Notes: generated by a model not told the origin, from the letters alone. Counted from the first letter of the stretch, positions 23,580 to 35,349 are shown. The stretch is 64,000 nucleotides of DNA from Gnetum montanum (GCA_015680685.1 MNCI01029529.1:51495-115494), one strand, 5' to 3'. Made by a program: numbers and translations.

Positions 23580-24224
23580 TCATTTGCACTTGCAAGGGTC
23601 GCAGGTGCAGTTGGGGCCACAGTTGCATCCTCCGTTCTCAGCGAAAGCCAATGAGGCACAGGGTTCGTCTACGTACCTTCAAATCAATTAAAATTACGTC
23701 TCGTAAATCCTAAAATTCAGTAATAATCCTACCAACCAATTTCAATCTACTTTGTAATGCTTCTTTTCAGGAAAAGATTAAAAACGACAACCCCAGAAAC
23801 TAAATTGCAGCAACTAAGTAACATTTTTCATACCCCATGCGGATTGCTGACCTGCTCAGATTCAGCTCCGAGTACTTGCAGCTGCATCAATGATTCAATT
23901 CACCAACATTCTTCACAGATTAGAACACTACGTACTATTCCATTCTAATATTCTATAAAGAAAGAATTTTAAAATAAGAATGAGATATTAGGTTAAGGGT
24001 AGAAGTCTCGTTATAAAACCAGAACACAGGTTTGATTAAGTAGCAACGCTGAGTTATCGAAAAGAAATTGGAAGTTAAGGAGAACAAAATCCTTGCAATA
24101 GATCCAAGACGGTCTCATATATAAAATCAGAATTAAGAAGCAAAAATACAGTTATTGCTTACTTGCAGCCATTGCCGCATTGGCAGTTTGAACCACAGCT
24201 GCAATTCCCACCACAGCTCGACAT
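23580..24224 (-). CDS. Metallothionein-like protein, plant type 2 class, three exons
   Basis: Cysteine-rich metal-binding protein of the cytosol that buffers copper and zinc. Exons on the minus strand: 24224-24163, 23881-23834, 23676-23580, giving 68 residues. Intron 1 has GTAAGC donor and GCAG acceptor; intron 2 has GTATGA donor and GAAG acceptor; both keep the frame. The N-terminal domain starts MSSCGGNCSCGSNCQCGNGC, with Cys in CxC and CxxxC spacing. A Cys-poor linker contains KYSEL and YVDEP. The C-terminal domain has NGGCNCGPNCTCDPCKCK, three CxC pairs, then TGA. This is the two-domain plan of plant type 2 metallothioneins; the linker is shorter than usual and exon 2 is only 48 bases. 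A TATA box and a polyadenylation signal are in place. No defect was seen, so it is probably a working gene. Exon 2 borders rest on frame and splice sites only. Confidence 0.88.
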
Positions 24225-24322
24225 CTTCACGAATAAGTTAGAATGGATTGATTCCCACAAATAAAGCAAACAAATGAATTGAATTGGAGGTCTGTGTGCA
24301 GAAATCAAGCAGGAGGAGGCAC

Positions 24323-24333
24323 TTATTTATAGG
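24323..24333 (-). promoter_or_regulatory. TATA box of the metallothionein gene
   Basis: Minus strand CTATAAATAAG about 100 bases before the start codon, in GC-richer sequence, fits a core promoter with a 5' UTR of roughly 70 bases. Further upstream (24480-24550) is a short direct repeat of TGGTATTTTAAATACATTTCC, here noted in part only. Confidence 0.65.
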
Positions 24334-24469
24334 AATGGGGGCCGACTGTTCCTGCAATGTAAGACTGGCTGGATTTCATTAGTAATGGGTAGGCTTGGAT
24401 CAGGGATGGCGTCATGGGCATGGCTCGAGAAGCGTCCATGACGATTGAGAGATCACTGAATGATTCATG

Positions 24470-24556
24470 GGCGGAGCATCTCTGGTATTTTAAATACATT
24501 TCCTTTAATGGATATTCCTAAATGGTATTTTAAATACATTTCCTTCGCTAAATTTT
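24470..24556. repeat. Short direct repeat upstream of the metallothionein gene
   Basis: GGTATTTTAAATACATTTCC occurs at about 24483-24502 and again at 24515-24534, with a partly similar spacer. Too short to call an element; its place in the promoter region is worth noting. Confidence 0.6.
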
Positions 24557-25106
24557 CCTACCCACTACGATATCAAGCCACGTTCCGTCATTACCTGGCC
24601 CCAATTTTATAGCTATCTTGTCTATTTCCAATGACCTCAGCATCCACACGTAATTGGATCTACTGAACCAAATCCTTGATCAGATACATCAATTTCTGGT
24701 ATTCTGTAAATGTCGTGAATCGTGACCTTCAACTGCACAGAGGCTACGCGATTCGGTGGTGCATCATTGTTAGGCGGAGACAATGACATGAACATGTCAT
24801 CCTTCCCAACTTGCACAAGAAAGTCCTAGTTTGAAAATAGGTTACCCTTATCCAAAAAAAATAAAACGAAGATGACAACCTAATTTGGCTGGTCCAGTCT
24901 TAAAGCATACAAATATATGTAAATGAAGCTACTGCAGGTAGTCTTTGTCAAAATACTGGCCACGGTTTTTGCAAAGTGCTCTTCTTTCTGCGTATTTAAA
25001 GTAAGTCACTATCACATTCTCATTCCCAGATGATGCGGTTGCCTAATGAAGATGGTGTCTTTTCATAACAAATGTTATTGTTATCTTAACAAGACTTGAA
25101 AGGGCA

Positions 25107-25541
25107 TGTTGTAATAACGAATGTGTCTCTTGAGGTAACCTTTGAGAGGTTTGACCTAAGGCATTTATACCTTAGGTTAGAAGTCGTGCCAGCATGGAGT
25201 TGTGGAGCCTAGAGAGACGAGTAACGGGAGCCGGGTGAAGCAGGTGAAGAAGTACTGACCATCCCTTCTGATCAGGTTATAGGCCTAATCGTGGTGGCGG
25301 TGTTGGATTGCCTCTAAGGGATAGATGCCAAAGGAAGAAAACCTCAAGGAACACTCTTGGACCACGATCTGAATACACTTCTCCATATCAATAAAGCATT
25401 CTTTTATTTTCTTTTCTGCATTTTTTCTATTATTTCGTTTATACATAATGCTGAATATCACTTATATTTCGCATTGGTATATTTTCTTTGTAAGCATAAT
25501 GTCTAATATATTGCCATGACATCCGGAGACGAGATGTCACA
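25107..25541 (+). repeat. Ty1/copia-type LTR, truncated element
   Basis: The right end is well supported: ...GAGATGTCACA followed after two bases by TGGTATCAGAGC, the tRNA-iMet primer site. A polyadenylation-type CAATAAAGC is at about 25389. The left end is a guess at TGTTGTAATAACG. No coding domain or second LTR follows, so only the 5' end of the element remains. LTRs with this primer occur in copia and in some Ty3/gypsy elements. Confidence 0.65.
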
Positions 25542-25543
25542 AT

Positions 25544-25555
25544 TGGTATCAGAGC
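25544..25555 (+). promoter_or_regulatory. Primer binding site, tRNA-iMet type
   Basis: TGGTATCAGAGC is an exact match to the complement of the plant initiator tRNA-Met 3' end, two bases after the LTR end. Confidence 0.85.
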
Positions 25556-26339
25556 AAACCATGACCCAATGACCATTCAAAATCATGGGCCAACTACAAC
25601 ATAAATCAGATGATGAACCTTGAAGTCACAACACATGGAAAGCCATTGAGCATCACCGGATGTACCATATATTTGTGATGCAAGTCAGAAGTTACCTTCC
25701 ATTAACTTTACGAACAATGGATCAGACATCTAAATCCCAACAACCAACAAAATTTCTTTCATAGATATCATTAACTGATGAAGATTTGATCACACCTCAT
25801 CAAAAATCAACAATTATAAGAGATGTTGGTAAGATAATGATACACCCGTCTAGGTAACTTTTGCCCATCTTAATATTATAATTATTAATCAATTAGGGTT
25901 GTTGTTAAATTTCTTTCAATAAAGCTAGTAACCATGACCTAAATTGATCTTGTTTTGTTGAAATTCACTATCCATGTAATCTAGAAGATTCCAAGTTACC
26001 ATATATAAGCCTAGAAATGTCAATTTAACAAAATAGGTTAGTTTGGTCTTTTTAAATCTTAAAAAATCAACTTCATTTTTGAACCCTAAAACTATGTCCA
26101 ATGTGTAGACTCATTAAAACGATTCCAACGGTACAAATTTCATCTCAATCGAGGAAGATATTGATGTTTAAAGTTTCTCATTATACGTGCATTAAAATAC
26201 TATTAAACTATTAATTAATTATTTTAACAAAAAAAATCAAAATTTTAGGATCAAAAATAAACTTGGAATTGTCATTTATCATACTGAACCTCTACCCTAT
26301 CATCAGCTGAACCACCACGTCAATTGCCAAGGCAATAAA

Positions 26340-26480
26340 ATAATTTAAAAAATTTTAAATAAGAAATCGTGGGTTCAAACCCAAGCCCCAATGTACTTTT
26401 ATTTAAAAAAATAATTAAAAAGAATACTTTTAAAATGGGAGGTTGTGGGTTCAGACCCCAACCCCCACTTTAAACAAATA
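26340..26480. repeat. Two copies of a tRNA T-arm-like palindromic motif
   Basis: CGTGGGTTCAAACCCAAGCCCC (26368 region; first 20 bases are the core) and GTTGTGGGTTCAGACCCCAA (26446 region) each lie in A/T-rich sequence about 80 bases apart. GGTTCAAACCC resembles the pol III B box. A tRNA-derived SINE piece or a simple local duplication are both possible. Confidence 0.35.
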
Positions 26481-26499
26481 TAATAATAATAATAATAAA

Positions 26500-27640
26500 T
26501 TTTCTTCATATATTTTTTAGTTGCTATATATATATAATAATTAAATATTAATTGCAACATTATATTCTTCTTTATTTTTTTGCTTCATAGATTCCTCTTC
26601 AAGTGATTACCGATTAGAAAAGTAAAAGTAATATAAACGTTGCTTCGTAAATTTACAGCGTAGTTTCATGCCATTTTATATGCTTACAAAAAATGGTGTT
26701 AAGCTCAACTATTAAAAACCCAAGAATGGTATCTCAGTAAATATATCAAGGAGATACGATGCGGTTAGTTGGCCCTGTGGACGTAATACCACATATTCTC
26801 ATGCTAAATGACACTTTAACGTCCATTTTCTTTGTCATGTTTTGGGAATGATGAGGGTTTAGGTAAAAGGGACTTGTACTGTGAGAGATGTCTCAAGTGG
26901 TGGTTCTCTTGGGCTCTCCCCATGGTTCGGGGGCCATGGAACACTCTGAGGCGCCCTCGGGTGGCTCTCAAGTGTTACAAAACCCACCCCNNNNNNNNNN
27001 NNNNNNGATGTGGTCTACAAGGTTGTGTGTGTACTTGTTTGCTTGGTTCTCTTCTGCTTGCACTGGTGAGATGCTTGCTTGTTTGAGGCGTATTCCCCAG
27101 GTCTTTCGCCCCAGATCTATTTGATCTTTGTGAATTCCTTGGGGTGCCGGGCAACGTCGGGGCAATGTTGTTACATGTACTGTCCAAGAAAAGTTCCATG
27201 GCCGTGTGAGAATTTGGACAGAGCGATATAATCATTTTTTAATCAAAATCAGACATCAATCGTTTTGGTTTCTAGGATGATGTTTACGGAATTGTCCAAC
27301 TAACTGCCGATAGGGAATGTATCAGAAATTTTCCAAAAGATGGTTGCACCAACTAGTTCTTTTCTTTTTTTTCAAGCAATTAACAATCATGAAGAGCCAA
27401 GCATAATAGCATATGCTTCAAGAAAGGTCGGGAGGAAGGAAGGATTGTGTCAAAAGGGACATGATCAACGCACAAAACGGCCTTGAATTGGGCCATATCC
27501 TTATTATTTTCTTGATTAATTCTGCAGATTTGTCAATATCACCAAATAGCTCTAGTTTTTGGGGCAATGCTGTGGGGATTACCTTGTGCCTGAGGACTTT
27601 CTTTGATAACAAACATTTTAATTTTAAATCGTAAGTTTGA
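26500..27640. other. Unassigned intergenic sequence with a 16-base gap
   Basis: Contains AAT/TA microsatellite at 26480-26540, a GC-richer stretch at 26880-27190 interrupted by N at 26991-27006, and otherwise AT-rich sequence. The GC-richer stretch is open in several frames only because of composition. I see no family motif in it. Confidence 0.4.
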
Positions 27641-27832
27641 TTTTGTGGTTGCAAGGGCAAATACTAAAGTTTGAATATGCGTATTTTTACGGACACAACG
27701 AAAAAGCCAAAATGGGGCAAGCTTAAAAATTTGATATTTTGTGGTTGCAAGGGCAAACTCTAAAGTCTGAATATGCGTATTTTTACGGACACAACGAAAA
27801 TGCCAAAATGGGGCAAGCTTAAAAATTTGATA
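27641..27832. repeat. Tandem duplication, 96-bp unit, two copies
   Basis: 27641-27736 and 27737-27832 are the same 96-bp sequence (TTTTGTGGTTGCAAGGGC...TTGATA) with about four differences. It does not match the retroelements in the window. Confidence 0.9.
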
Positions 27833-28506
27833 TTTATCTCTGGGAAAAGCAATTTAAAATAGCAGAAGCAAGAAGGAAAGTAGTAGGCTACCCCCTGTAT
27901 TAGTTGGCATATATATTTTTCTGAGACGGTACAGTAGGCGTTGCATTTGAGGGATCAACGGACAAGCTGCCAGCTCAACCACATTAAATAGCCTGGTGAC
28001 CAATGGCTTCAACTTGTAAAAATATAAATAAAAACGAAAGTATAAAGTGATAGGATAACAAAAGCCCCATCTCATTAAAACTTACATATCCAAAATCGTA
28101 ACCCATAGTGACATTCTTGGGGGTGTCAGACCCGAAAAGAAGTTATATTAATATTAAAAAATGTATCAATTACAATAACCTGAATAAGTCATAGGGTTAA
28201 GGAGAAAGGGTAAGCTGTGAGCATTGTGAATGAAACTCGGGAACAACCTTAAAAATGAACGAGTATTAAAGAAGGAAATCGAATTTGGGCACTGCCAAAC
28301 AACCACACATGCTACCTTGTTACAAGATAGAATTACATAGAATAAGATGAGGCAAAGAGCTCTCAATTTAGGACAGAGAGAGTTCCAGTGGTGACTCCAC
28401 ACAACAGAAAAGGGAAGCTTCCTTGTAGAGATTACTGATGATAAGTGATACTAGAACGCACAGGTCTTTCCCACGGCTGCAAAAGATGAACCAACTGATG
28501 ACTATC

Positions 28507-29830
28507 TCAATTGAACGTGGATGCTTGAGATGTGAGTTGGAAATTAATGAGGCGAAAGATCTGTGACTTCTCCGACCTGGTGAACAAACATTTATTAGAA
28601 TAATCTGTCTTTTGAAATATAACATTGCATCTTCGCTTCCAAGTGTAATATAAAATAGTAGGCCTAATAACTTTCCACAAAAACTTGAGATTAGCAGAAG
28701 TAATGTTCAAAAAGCCGAATATGGCATCCTCTTGAGATAGCTTGTATGATGGAAAAACGATGGAAGCCCACTCCCACACATGCTGAGCAAAGGGACAATG
28801 CCAAAACACATGGACAAAGTCATCTTGTCCACCACAGAGAGGGCAATTGGGATTGGGAATCCCCAGATATTCTAAACGTTTACCATTAGGTAGACCATGG
28901 TGGAGGAGACACCAAAAAAATTGCTTAATTTTGGGGAGGGTCGGAAGTTTCCAAATATGTTGGAAGAGAGGGATCCAATATGTTACTGACTCTTGTTTGT
29001 GCCAATACTTATTGCAGCATTGAATGACCTCAGATGGGTCGTGCATAAGATGAAATGGGACAGATGGTCGATAGGGCAAGAGTTTAACCCCATTAAGCCA
29101 TTGAAGCCATGAAAGGGAGCAAGAGTTTAACCCCATTAAGCCATTGAAGCCATGAAAGGGATTTGTACTGTAACATCAAGTTGCCAATGATCGTGGAGAA
29201 AGGAGTAAGTCTGGACTAAGCAATGGTTCATTGCAGCTGACTCTCCATACAAATTGTTAAACTCAACCCCCGAAATCCAACAACTAGCTAGCCTAAGACA
29301 ATTCAAGGAGATGACACCTTTCCGATACCACAAGGTAGCCACCTTAGCCTTTGTGATGGTAAGGGGAGTGGGCAATAGAGGTAACCACCACGGACACAAT
29401 CTAGAAAGGATAGTAGGGTTGATTTTGACGTTCGTCCAGTCTATGTAACTATGTAGAATTTGCTAGGCCCTCCAGATGCTTTTGAAAACATGAGATTCAG
29501 GAAGAATGATAGTGAGGGGGGAAAAGATCCAATTAACAAAATGGATGCCTTTCCAGAAGGGCTTGTTTTTAGGAAATGCTTGATGAAGCCTTAATTGGAG
29601 AAGGGTCCCAATAATATTTAAGGCATCTAAATGTTGTACCAACCACTTAGCAACCAGGGTAATTCCCTGCTTATAGGAATTCAAAAGACCTAAGCCCCCC
29701 TTATTCCTGGGGAGAGTAACAATATTCCAAACGACTCGATGAAATCCTTTCTGAAAATCTTTGGAGGACCACATAAAGTCACGAAATAACCGTTCTAGCT
29801 TTTAGTAGGCAGCTTGGGAAGGGGCCCAAC
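28507..29830 (-). pseudogene. LINE ORF2, C-terminal part with Cys-His domain
   Basis: Blocks at 29774-29463 (FMWSSKD, GGLGLLNSYKQG) and 29136-28507 follow the RT. The second contains PKIKQFFWCLLHHGLP, NCPLCGG and DDFVHVFWHCPFAQHVW, the zinc-binding region (zf-RVT) that ends plant L1 ORF2. A 43-bp tandem duplication at 29076-29161 and stops break the frame between the two blocks. Confidence 0.85.
29076..29161. repeat. 43-bp tandem duplication inside LINE ORF2
   Basis: GCAAGAGTTTAACCCCATTA... at 29076-29118 is repeated at 29119-29161. The unit length is not a multiple of three, so it shifts the frame. Confidence 0.9.
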
Positions 29831-31340
29831 ACGAAGAGTAATACACATGGGTTGATGCACATATGGACTTACATACTAGGTATTTACCCGCAAGTGTGAG
29901 GGGTTTAATCTTTCATTTGTCAAGTTTCTTTTGAATTTGATAAATAACCTGCTCCCAGAGGATAGAGGTTGAACCTCTAAAGCGAAAAGGGATTCCCAGA
30001 ATCTTAACGATGTCTTGATCTTAAAGCTGCTTCCAATTATAGTTGGTCAAATGGTTGTAATTGCCCATGAAGCTATAAACAGAGGATTTATTCCAATTTA
30101 TAGTGGAACCTAAGAGTGTGCACTATTGCTCCACCCTTGATAAGAGGCGGTGCAAATTGGCAGCTGTGTTTTGAACTAGAAAAAAAGAGTCATCAACAAA
30201 GTGCATATTGAGAAGCTATTGTTGAGAGGAAGAAAGGCAGACCCCAGTGAGAACTTTAGTTTGAATGTCCAGGTTAATCTGATGACATAGAAAGTCTGCT
30301 GCGATGATAAAGAGATAGGGGACAAGAGGACAACCTTGCCACACTGACCTATGTATTGGGAAGGGAGAGGTAATGCCAAAGGTGGTGGCTATTCTTGTGG
30401 TAGCATCTGAGAATAAGCATTTCACCATATGCAGGAACTTGGGTTCAAAACCAAGTTTGGTCATGGTCTGCAAGATAAAATCCCACTTTATGTTGTCATA
30501 ATCCTTAGCGTAGTCAAGTTTCACTAGGAGAATATCTTGTCCCTCATCCTCGGCCCATTTGAGACCTTCCCACACCGCAACCACATTGTCTAAAATATAT
30601 CCACTAGGAACAAATCCTGTTTGTTGGGGAGATATGATCTGGCCAAGAATGTTTTTTAGTCGTAAAGCTAGGCACTTAGCCCAAATTTGATATACTACAT
30701 TGAGAAGAGTTATGGGACGCCAGTTGGAGATATCGGTAAAATCCCTAGACTTGGGGAGGAGACGAATAACCCCTTGATTTAGATTGGACCCGAGGGAACC
30801 AGTTAGGATAGCCTTGTTAATGACTTGCAGAAGATCATTTCCCACCAAATCCCAATGATTTTGAAAAAATTCCATGGGGAAACCATCATAACTAGGAGCC
30901 TTTCCCCAACTTAACTTGGAACAGGCCACCTGTAGCTCTACCAGAGTGATATCAACATCAAGACTTTGTAGCATAGTGGAGTTTATAAGGTGAGGATAAT
31001 TGAGAGTGGTAGCCTTGAACGAAGAGATGTCTATTGGGGTAGCTGCAAAAAGGGTTTCATAGTGGTTCTTGAGAAAAGAGAGGATGCTATTGTGGTCCGT
31101 AATGGTGGTACCATCGCTAGAGATTTTATCTATAGAATGTGAAGGGGAAGCAGTATTGAGATACTTAAAAAATTCCTTACAGTGTTCATCTTGAATATTT
31201 AACCAAGTGAGCCTACTTTTAGTTAAGGCACTTTGTGCTAGGTACACATCCCAATGTTGAAAGGCTAATCGTGCTCTAGCTAGCTCCTCGTGAACTAGAG
31301 TGTTGAAGGGATCTTGAGCTAGTCTATTAGTGAGATGTTC
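29831..31340 (-). pseudogene. LINE ORF2, reverse transcriptase
   Basis: Open from 31247 to 30216. Non-LTR RT landmarks in order: KLSWGKAPSYDGFPMEFFQ, SNWRPITLLNVVYQIWAK, QTGFVPSGYILDNV, LLVKLDYAKDYDNIKWDF (first catalytic Asp), VWQGCPLVPYLFI, then HFVDDSFFL just after (about 30200-30175) with the two catalytic Asp of the FADD box. The frame changes at about 30216, before FVDD, and stops follow. A shift near 31340 also separates RT from the endonuclease. RT copies LINE RNA at the nicked target. Confidence 0.9.
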
Positions 31341-32310
31341 AATAGTGAGGTGAATTTTGTATATTCTTGTCTGGCCCGAGTAGCCGCTGTCTTACCATAT
31401 GAACGAGCAAAGTTTCGCACTCGACATGAAGCACAATGCCACCAGTTAATCCAACCTACTTGATTTAGGGGCCTAGGTTCGACATTCCAAAGGTTGGATA
31501 GAATAAGTTGGGCAGTAGGGGAAGAAAAACAGTTGTGTAATCGGAAAAGATGGAATTTTTGTCGATGAGAGCTACCATGAATCTTGATAGATATGGAGAT
31601 AGGAAAATGGTCTGATGCGGTGGCATGGTGATGAATCGTAGTAGCGGAGAAGGCTTGCCAAAAGGAGAGGGTGGAGAAATAGAACCTATCTAACCTGTTG
31701 TAGATGTGAGCCTGCCCAAGACGGAGATTGCTCCAAGTGAATCTGTGGAGGGGAATGCCCGTGATGGTGTTTGCCTTGTTAGAAAGGTAAAATCTTTTCT
31801 TAAAGGTGGACCAGGAGGTCTGATACTCGAGATTGGGCAGTTGAAAAAACACCCCTCTGAGCTTATCTTGAGGGAATTCAACCATATTAAAAGCTCCTCT
31901 AAATATCCAAGGCACTGGGGGAAGAGAATTTGCAAGTTCTTGCCATAGGAGAGCCCGTTCTGTGGAGTCGTTTGGGGCATATATCGAGAAAATGCCAAAA
32001 GGGCCATGCAAAGAGGAGAAAGTGGCGCAGGAAACTTTATGTCCAGAATCGGAACCACTTTGAAGGATTTTAGTTTTCCAATAGGGCGAGAGGAGAATGG
32101 CTGCGCCTCCTTTCCCATTCACATGGGACGTTGCTAGGATTGAGGAGTGAGGAAGAAACCAATGGGTAGAAAAGGATAAAAGGTCGGTTGAAACCTTAAT
32201 TTTTTTAAGGAGAATGAAATCAAAGGCTATATTAAGACTAGAAATAAAATTGCCTACTCACTTCCATCGAAGCCTATCAGTAAGGCCTCGAACATTCCAT
32301 GAGAGTAGGT
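31319..32310 (-). pseudogene. LINE ORF2, apurinic-type endonuclease
   Basis: Begins with LLSWNVRGLTDRLRWK (about 32310) followed by a stop. The main open part (32122-31319) contains GKGGAAIL, GIFSIYAPND, WIFRGAFNMVE, RFTWSNLR, IYNRLDRFY and ASDHFPISI. The order is that of the LINE endonuclease that nicks target DNA. The catalytic Asp of GDFN is Ala here (GAFN, about 31888-31900), while the SDH motif is kept. The enzyme would be impaired besides the frame damage. Confidence 0.88.
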
Positions 32311-32487
32311 TTATGGGGAAATAAGGAGTAGCTTGGACGAGAGGTCAACGGAAGGTTCAGAAGTCACGGTATCAATTTCCATTGTTCTTGACAGGAGGGC
32401 AAAGGAGTTGTTGGTGGAGACAAGGGCCTTGGAACTTTTTAGTGGAGAGGAGCTAAAGGGAGGAGTAGAACTAAATGAAGCTTTGAC

Positions 32488-33370
32488 TCATTTCCTTCCA
32501 CTACCCACCACGAACTCATCCATCGAAACTGAGTCCTTAACGACCTTTGAGGGGATGACATAGGTGGTGTGAGTACCTAACTGTTGTTTCTGTAGCTTGG
32601 AGGGGCTTGGTTGTGAGGAGGATTGTGGAGTTGTTGCGGAAGGAGATTCGAATTTAAAGGATACTGAGGATGGGCGTAATGGTGTGACTGAGAAACGAGT
32701 TTTCTGAGATGCTATAGATTGTTTCTTCTTGGCTAGGATGGGACACGCTGATATATGATGTTCAGCTCTATGACAATAGCTACACGAGTTTGTAAGGTAA
32801 AAATAGTCCACTTTTTGGGTGAAGAGTTTTCCACTAGCAACGAGGGTTAATGAGGTCTTTCGAAGAGCTATATTGAATTCAATATAATAACGGTGAATCT
32901 GAGCTCCATTGATCACCGTACAATGATTGGAAATAATAAGACCCAGGGTGCTCACAATGTCCTTCTCAACAGATGAGAAAATAAGTGGAAGATAGGGCAA
33001 TTCTATGTAACAGGGAATTATATTAAAAGTCAGGTCATTGACATTAAATTCAAATCTCCAGGCACGTGCTATTAGGGTTGCAATCTGTGTTGAAAATTTT
33101 TTTAAAGAGAGAGCCTTCTCGACCTGAAGGCATCAAATAGTTCCACAAAAATGAAATTTCGAGCGTAGTATCGAGCATGAGAAACCTAAATGCCTTGGAG
33201 CTGAAGGAGGCTTTGAACTTGAGTGTTTATACTTGGGGACCTTGGTCAAAACCCCACAATTTGAAAAAAAAATAAAACGAGTTGCAAAATCATTAGAAAC
33301 TGCTTCATTAGGTAAAAGGAAATCAATTTGAGGTGAGGTAAAGCAATAGAACCCTAAGAATCCTCCATTG
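32488..33370 (-). pseudogene. LINE ORF1, RNA-binding protein with CCHC knuckle
   Basis: The open part 33000-32488 holds CSYCHRAEHHISACP, a CX2CX4HX4C zinc knuckle, followed by a Ser/Pro/Gln-rich tail ending in VGSGRK. Upstream, to about 33370, the N-terminal part is visible in shifted frames (FLLPNEAVSNDF, FNVNDLTFNIIPCYIELP), as in plant LINE ORF1 with its DUF4283-like fold. At least one frameshift; not functional. Confidence 0.75.
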
Positions 33371-34310
33371 CGAATCGCCTACCCTCAAAGCAAGCACGAC
33401 ATCTTCATAGCGGCAACACAGAAACACCCAGCCACAACCCGAAGTGATTCAATTCTGTAGACGAACTCTCTGGATCCAAAGTTTAAACAGGTCTGGCGCC
33501 ACCACTTCCAAAAGACTTACTGCACAGACGCTCAAATCGATTGGATAGAAGCCACCGTTCCAACTGCCTGCGCAGATTGACAAGATTCCCCTCTGAAACC
33601 CTCGTCCAACAGCCGACCACTCGCCGGATTTGGGAGCCGTGAGGTGATGCAAACGGCTTTCTTGACATTGTTCAGGACTGGATCTCCATGCTTGGATCAG
33701 GTTTCCGTCAGCAAATTTCTGTGACCCACGAACGTTGCACACTTGGAAAGCCCTAAATCTGCAGCCCAGCCCCGAAACACCGCCCCTTGGAGATTCTAAA
33801 ACAATTGATTTTAGAATCGCATGCACCAGCAGAAAGCAGTACAACAGCAGATTGCCCAGGCAACCGACAACTCTGTTTAAATAGGTTTTCGGAATTTATA
33901 TATCCAATGTTACTGATGAAAACTGGAAATTTTTATTGCTTCCACGAATTCTGCTAAGGTAGATTGCAGCACCGCATCGCATATCAAAGCTTTCATGTTT
34001 TTACAATGTTTATCCTCACGGCATTGCAGATCAGAGGTTTAGTGCAAATCAAAGAACACGGCATTGCCCGCGCGATCTAGGTTTCTCCATTTGCCCCACA
34101 ACTCTATGTATTAGGTGCTCAACGGAAACGGCTAAGACTCAGACGATGCCTTGTGAAGCTCCGCTGCTGGCGCAGGCGCTGACTTGCAGGCAGAAGGAGG
34201 ATCTAGAGGCGCCGTCTGCGGCGCGATCGGCTTTGGTGGCTCTGCAGCACTGTGTGCGAAACAAGCAGATTGTCACTGTATATACATAGAGACAAAGCTT
34301 GTTCGTTCTC
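33371..34310 (-). promoter_or_regulatory. LINE 5' UTR, GC- and CpG-rich
   Basis: Clearly richer in G+C and CpG than its surroundings (for example around 34050-34250). It lies between the 3' copy of the target duplication and ORF1 and would carry the internal promoter. Open frames at 33449-33844 follow from composition. Confidence 0.6.
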
Positions 34311-34329
34311 AACCCATAGTGACATTCTT

Positions 34330-35340
34330 AACCAATTTGGTAACTACATTGAGAAAATTCCTTTAAATAACTAAAAGTATTTTAAGAAATCTTCATCATA
34401 CACATCAAGTAGCTTATGTTAACTAATCTTATTCTTAATCACCTCAAAAGCATTAATAACCAAGGTAGACAACCCGTTGTTATTGTTAAAGATTTGAATG
34501 CTATTATAAAACTCAATAGTATTATTGATACCTAGATGTATAATGATTACAAATTATATTAAGAAACTAATCAAATAATTAATGATTGAGTAACAAGATG
34601 TATGTTGATTAAATAAGACATGTCTTGTGGCTATGGTATTGTCACACTTCGAAATTTACCATATATAATTTATAAAAATCACTTAATGTGTGTGAAAAAC
34701 CAAACTTAATCTATTAACATATATTAAACAACATGAATTCTTTTTAATCCATAAAGCATATAATAGTTAGAAACATAACTTCAAATTTAATTTAGAGTCC
34801 ATGCTAATACATAAAAGCACTTTTCATCCTCATTACAACATAAATCACAATTTAATAAAAATTCCACTTTCATGGCTTGATGTGGACATCAATTAGATCA
34901 ATATACTATCTCTCCAATGGTGGGATCTTTTCCTAAAGTTTTGGGATGTTTGGGGGTTTTTCGAGCCTATTTTGATTAGTTTAAGAGTTGTTCATCTTAT
35001 TGGTATCAAAATAGCTTCAAATTAAAGACAATTGTATTCAAGTGGATAATTCTCATTTTAATTGTAAAGAATCACTTTAAATTCTTATGTTTGGGTAAAT
35101 TCTCTCTTATTAGTTATCTCACTCATTGCAAAAATTCCATTTTTACTTTTAAGTTATTATATCTTTAAAGAATCTAAAGGTAACTGTAGAATTAGAAACC
35201 CATTGGCTTGTAATAGCTAGGGTTTAAATATCTTACACTCATTTCTATTAAGATTTGAGTATTCCTTCTTTCATTCCTTAAGAAATCTTGAATATGTCAT
35301 CTTTTCTTGTAGTATTTTGTAAAAATTATCTTTTATATCA
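34330..35340 (+). other. AT-rich stretch with a possible primer site; no gene seen
   Basis: No coding signal. TTGGTATCAAAATAGC at 35000-35015 resembles a decayed tRNA-iMet primer site (TTGGTATCAGAGC), and a Gag relic follows at 35350, so an LTR may lie to its left, but I could not define its ends. Confidence 0.3.
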
Positions 35341-35349
35341 CTTTTCATC

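Larger units (their letters stand above)
28119..34310 (-). mobile_element. Full-length plant L1-type LINE (6.2 kb)
   Basis: Flanked by a perfect 19-bp target duplication, AACCCATAGTGACATTCTT, at 28100-28118 and 34311-34329. That length is typical of target-primed LINE insertion. Reading on the minus strand: GC-rich 5' UTR 34310-33370, ORF1 33370-32488, ORF2 about 32310-28507 (endonuclease, RT, Cys-His domain), 3' UTR to 28119. The intact duplication and 5' end argue for a fairly recent, full-length insertion, yet both ORFs carry frameshifts and stops. No clear poly(A) run is seen at the 3' end; the element ends in CTGACACCCCC on the minus strand. Confidence 0.9.

Noticed and set aside
23436-23654. 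72-codon plus-strand open frame over the metallothionein 3' end
   Set aside because: Antisense to exon 3, whose Cys pattern and splice sites are far stronger evidence.
26832-27235. Overlapping open frames on both strands around the 16-N gap
   Set aside because: They run through unknown bases and show no family motif.
33449-33844. 131-codon minus-strand open frame in the LINE 5' UTR
   Set aside because: Upstream of ORF1, no zinc knuckle or known ORF1 motif; explained by GC-rich composition.
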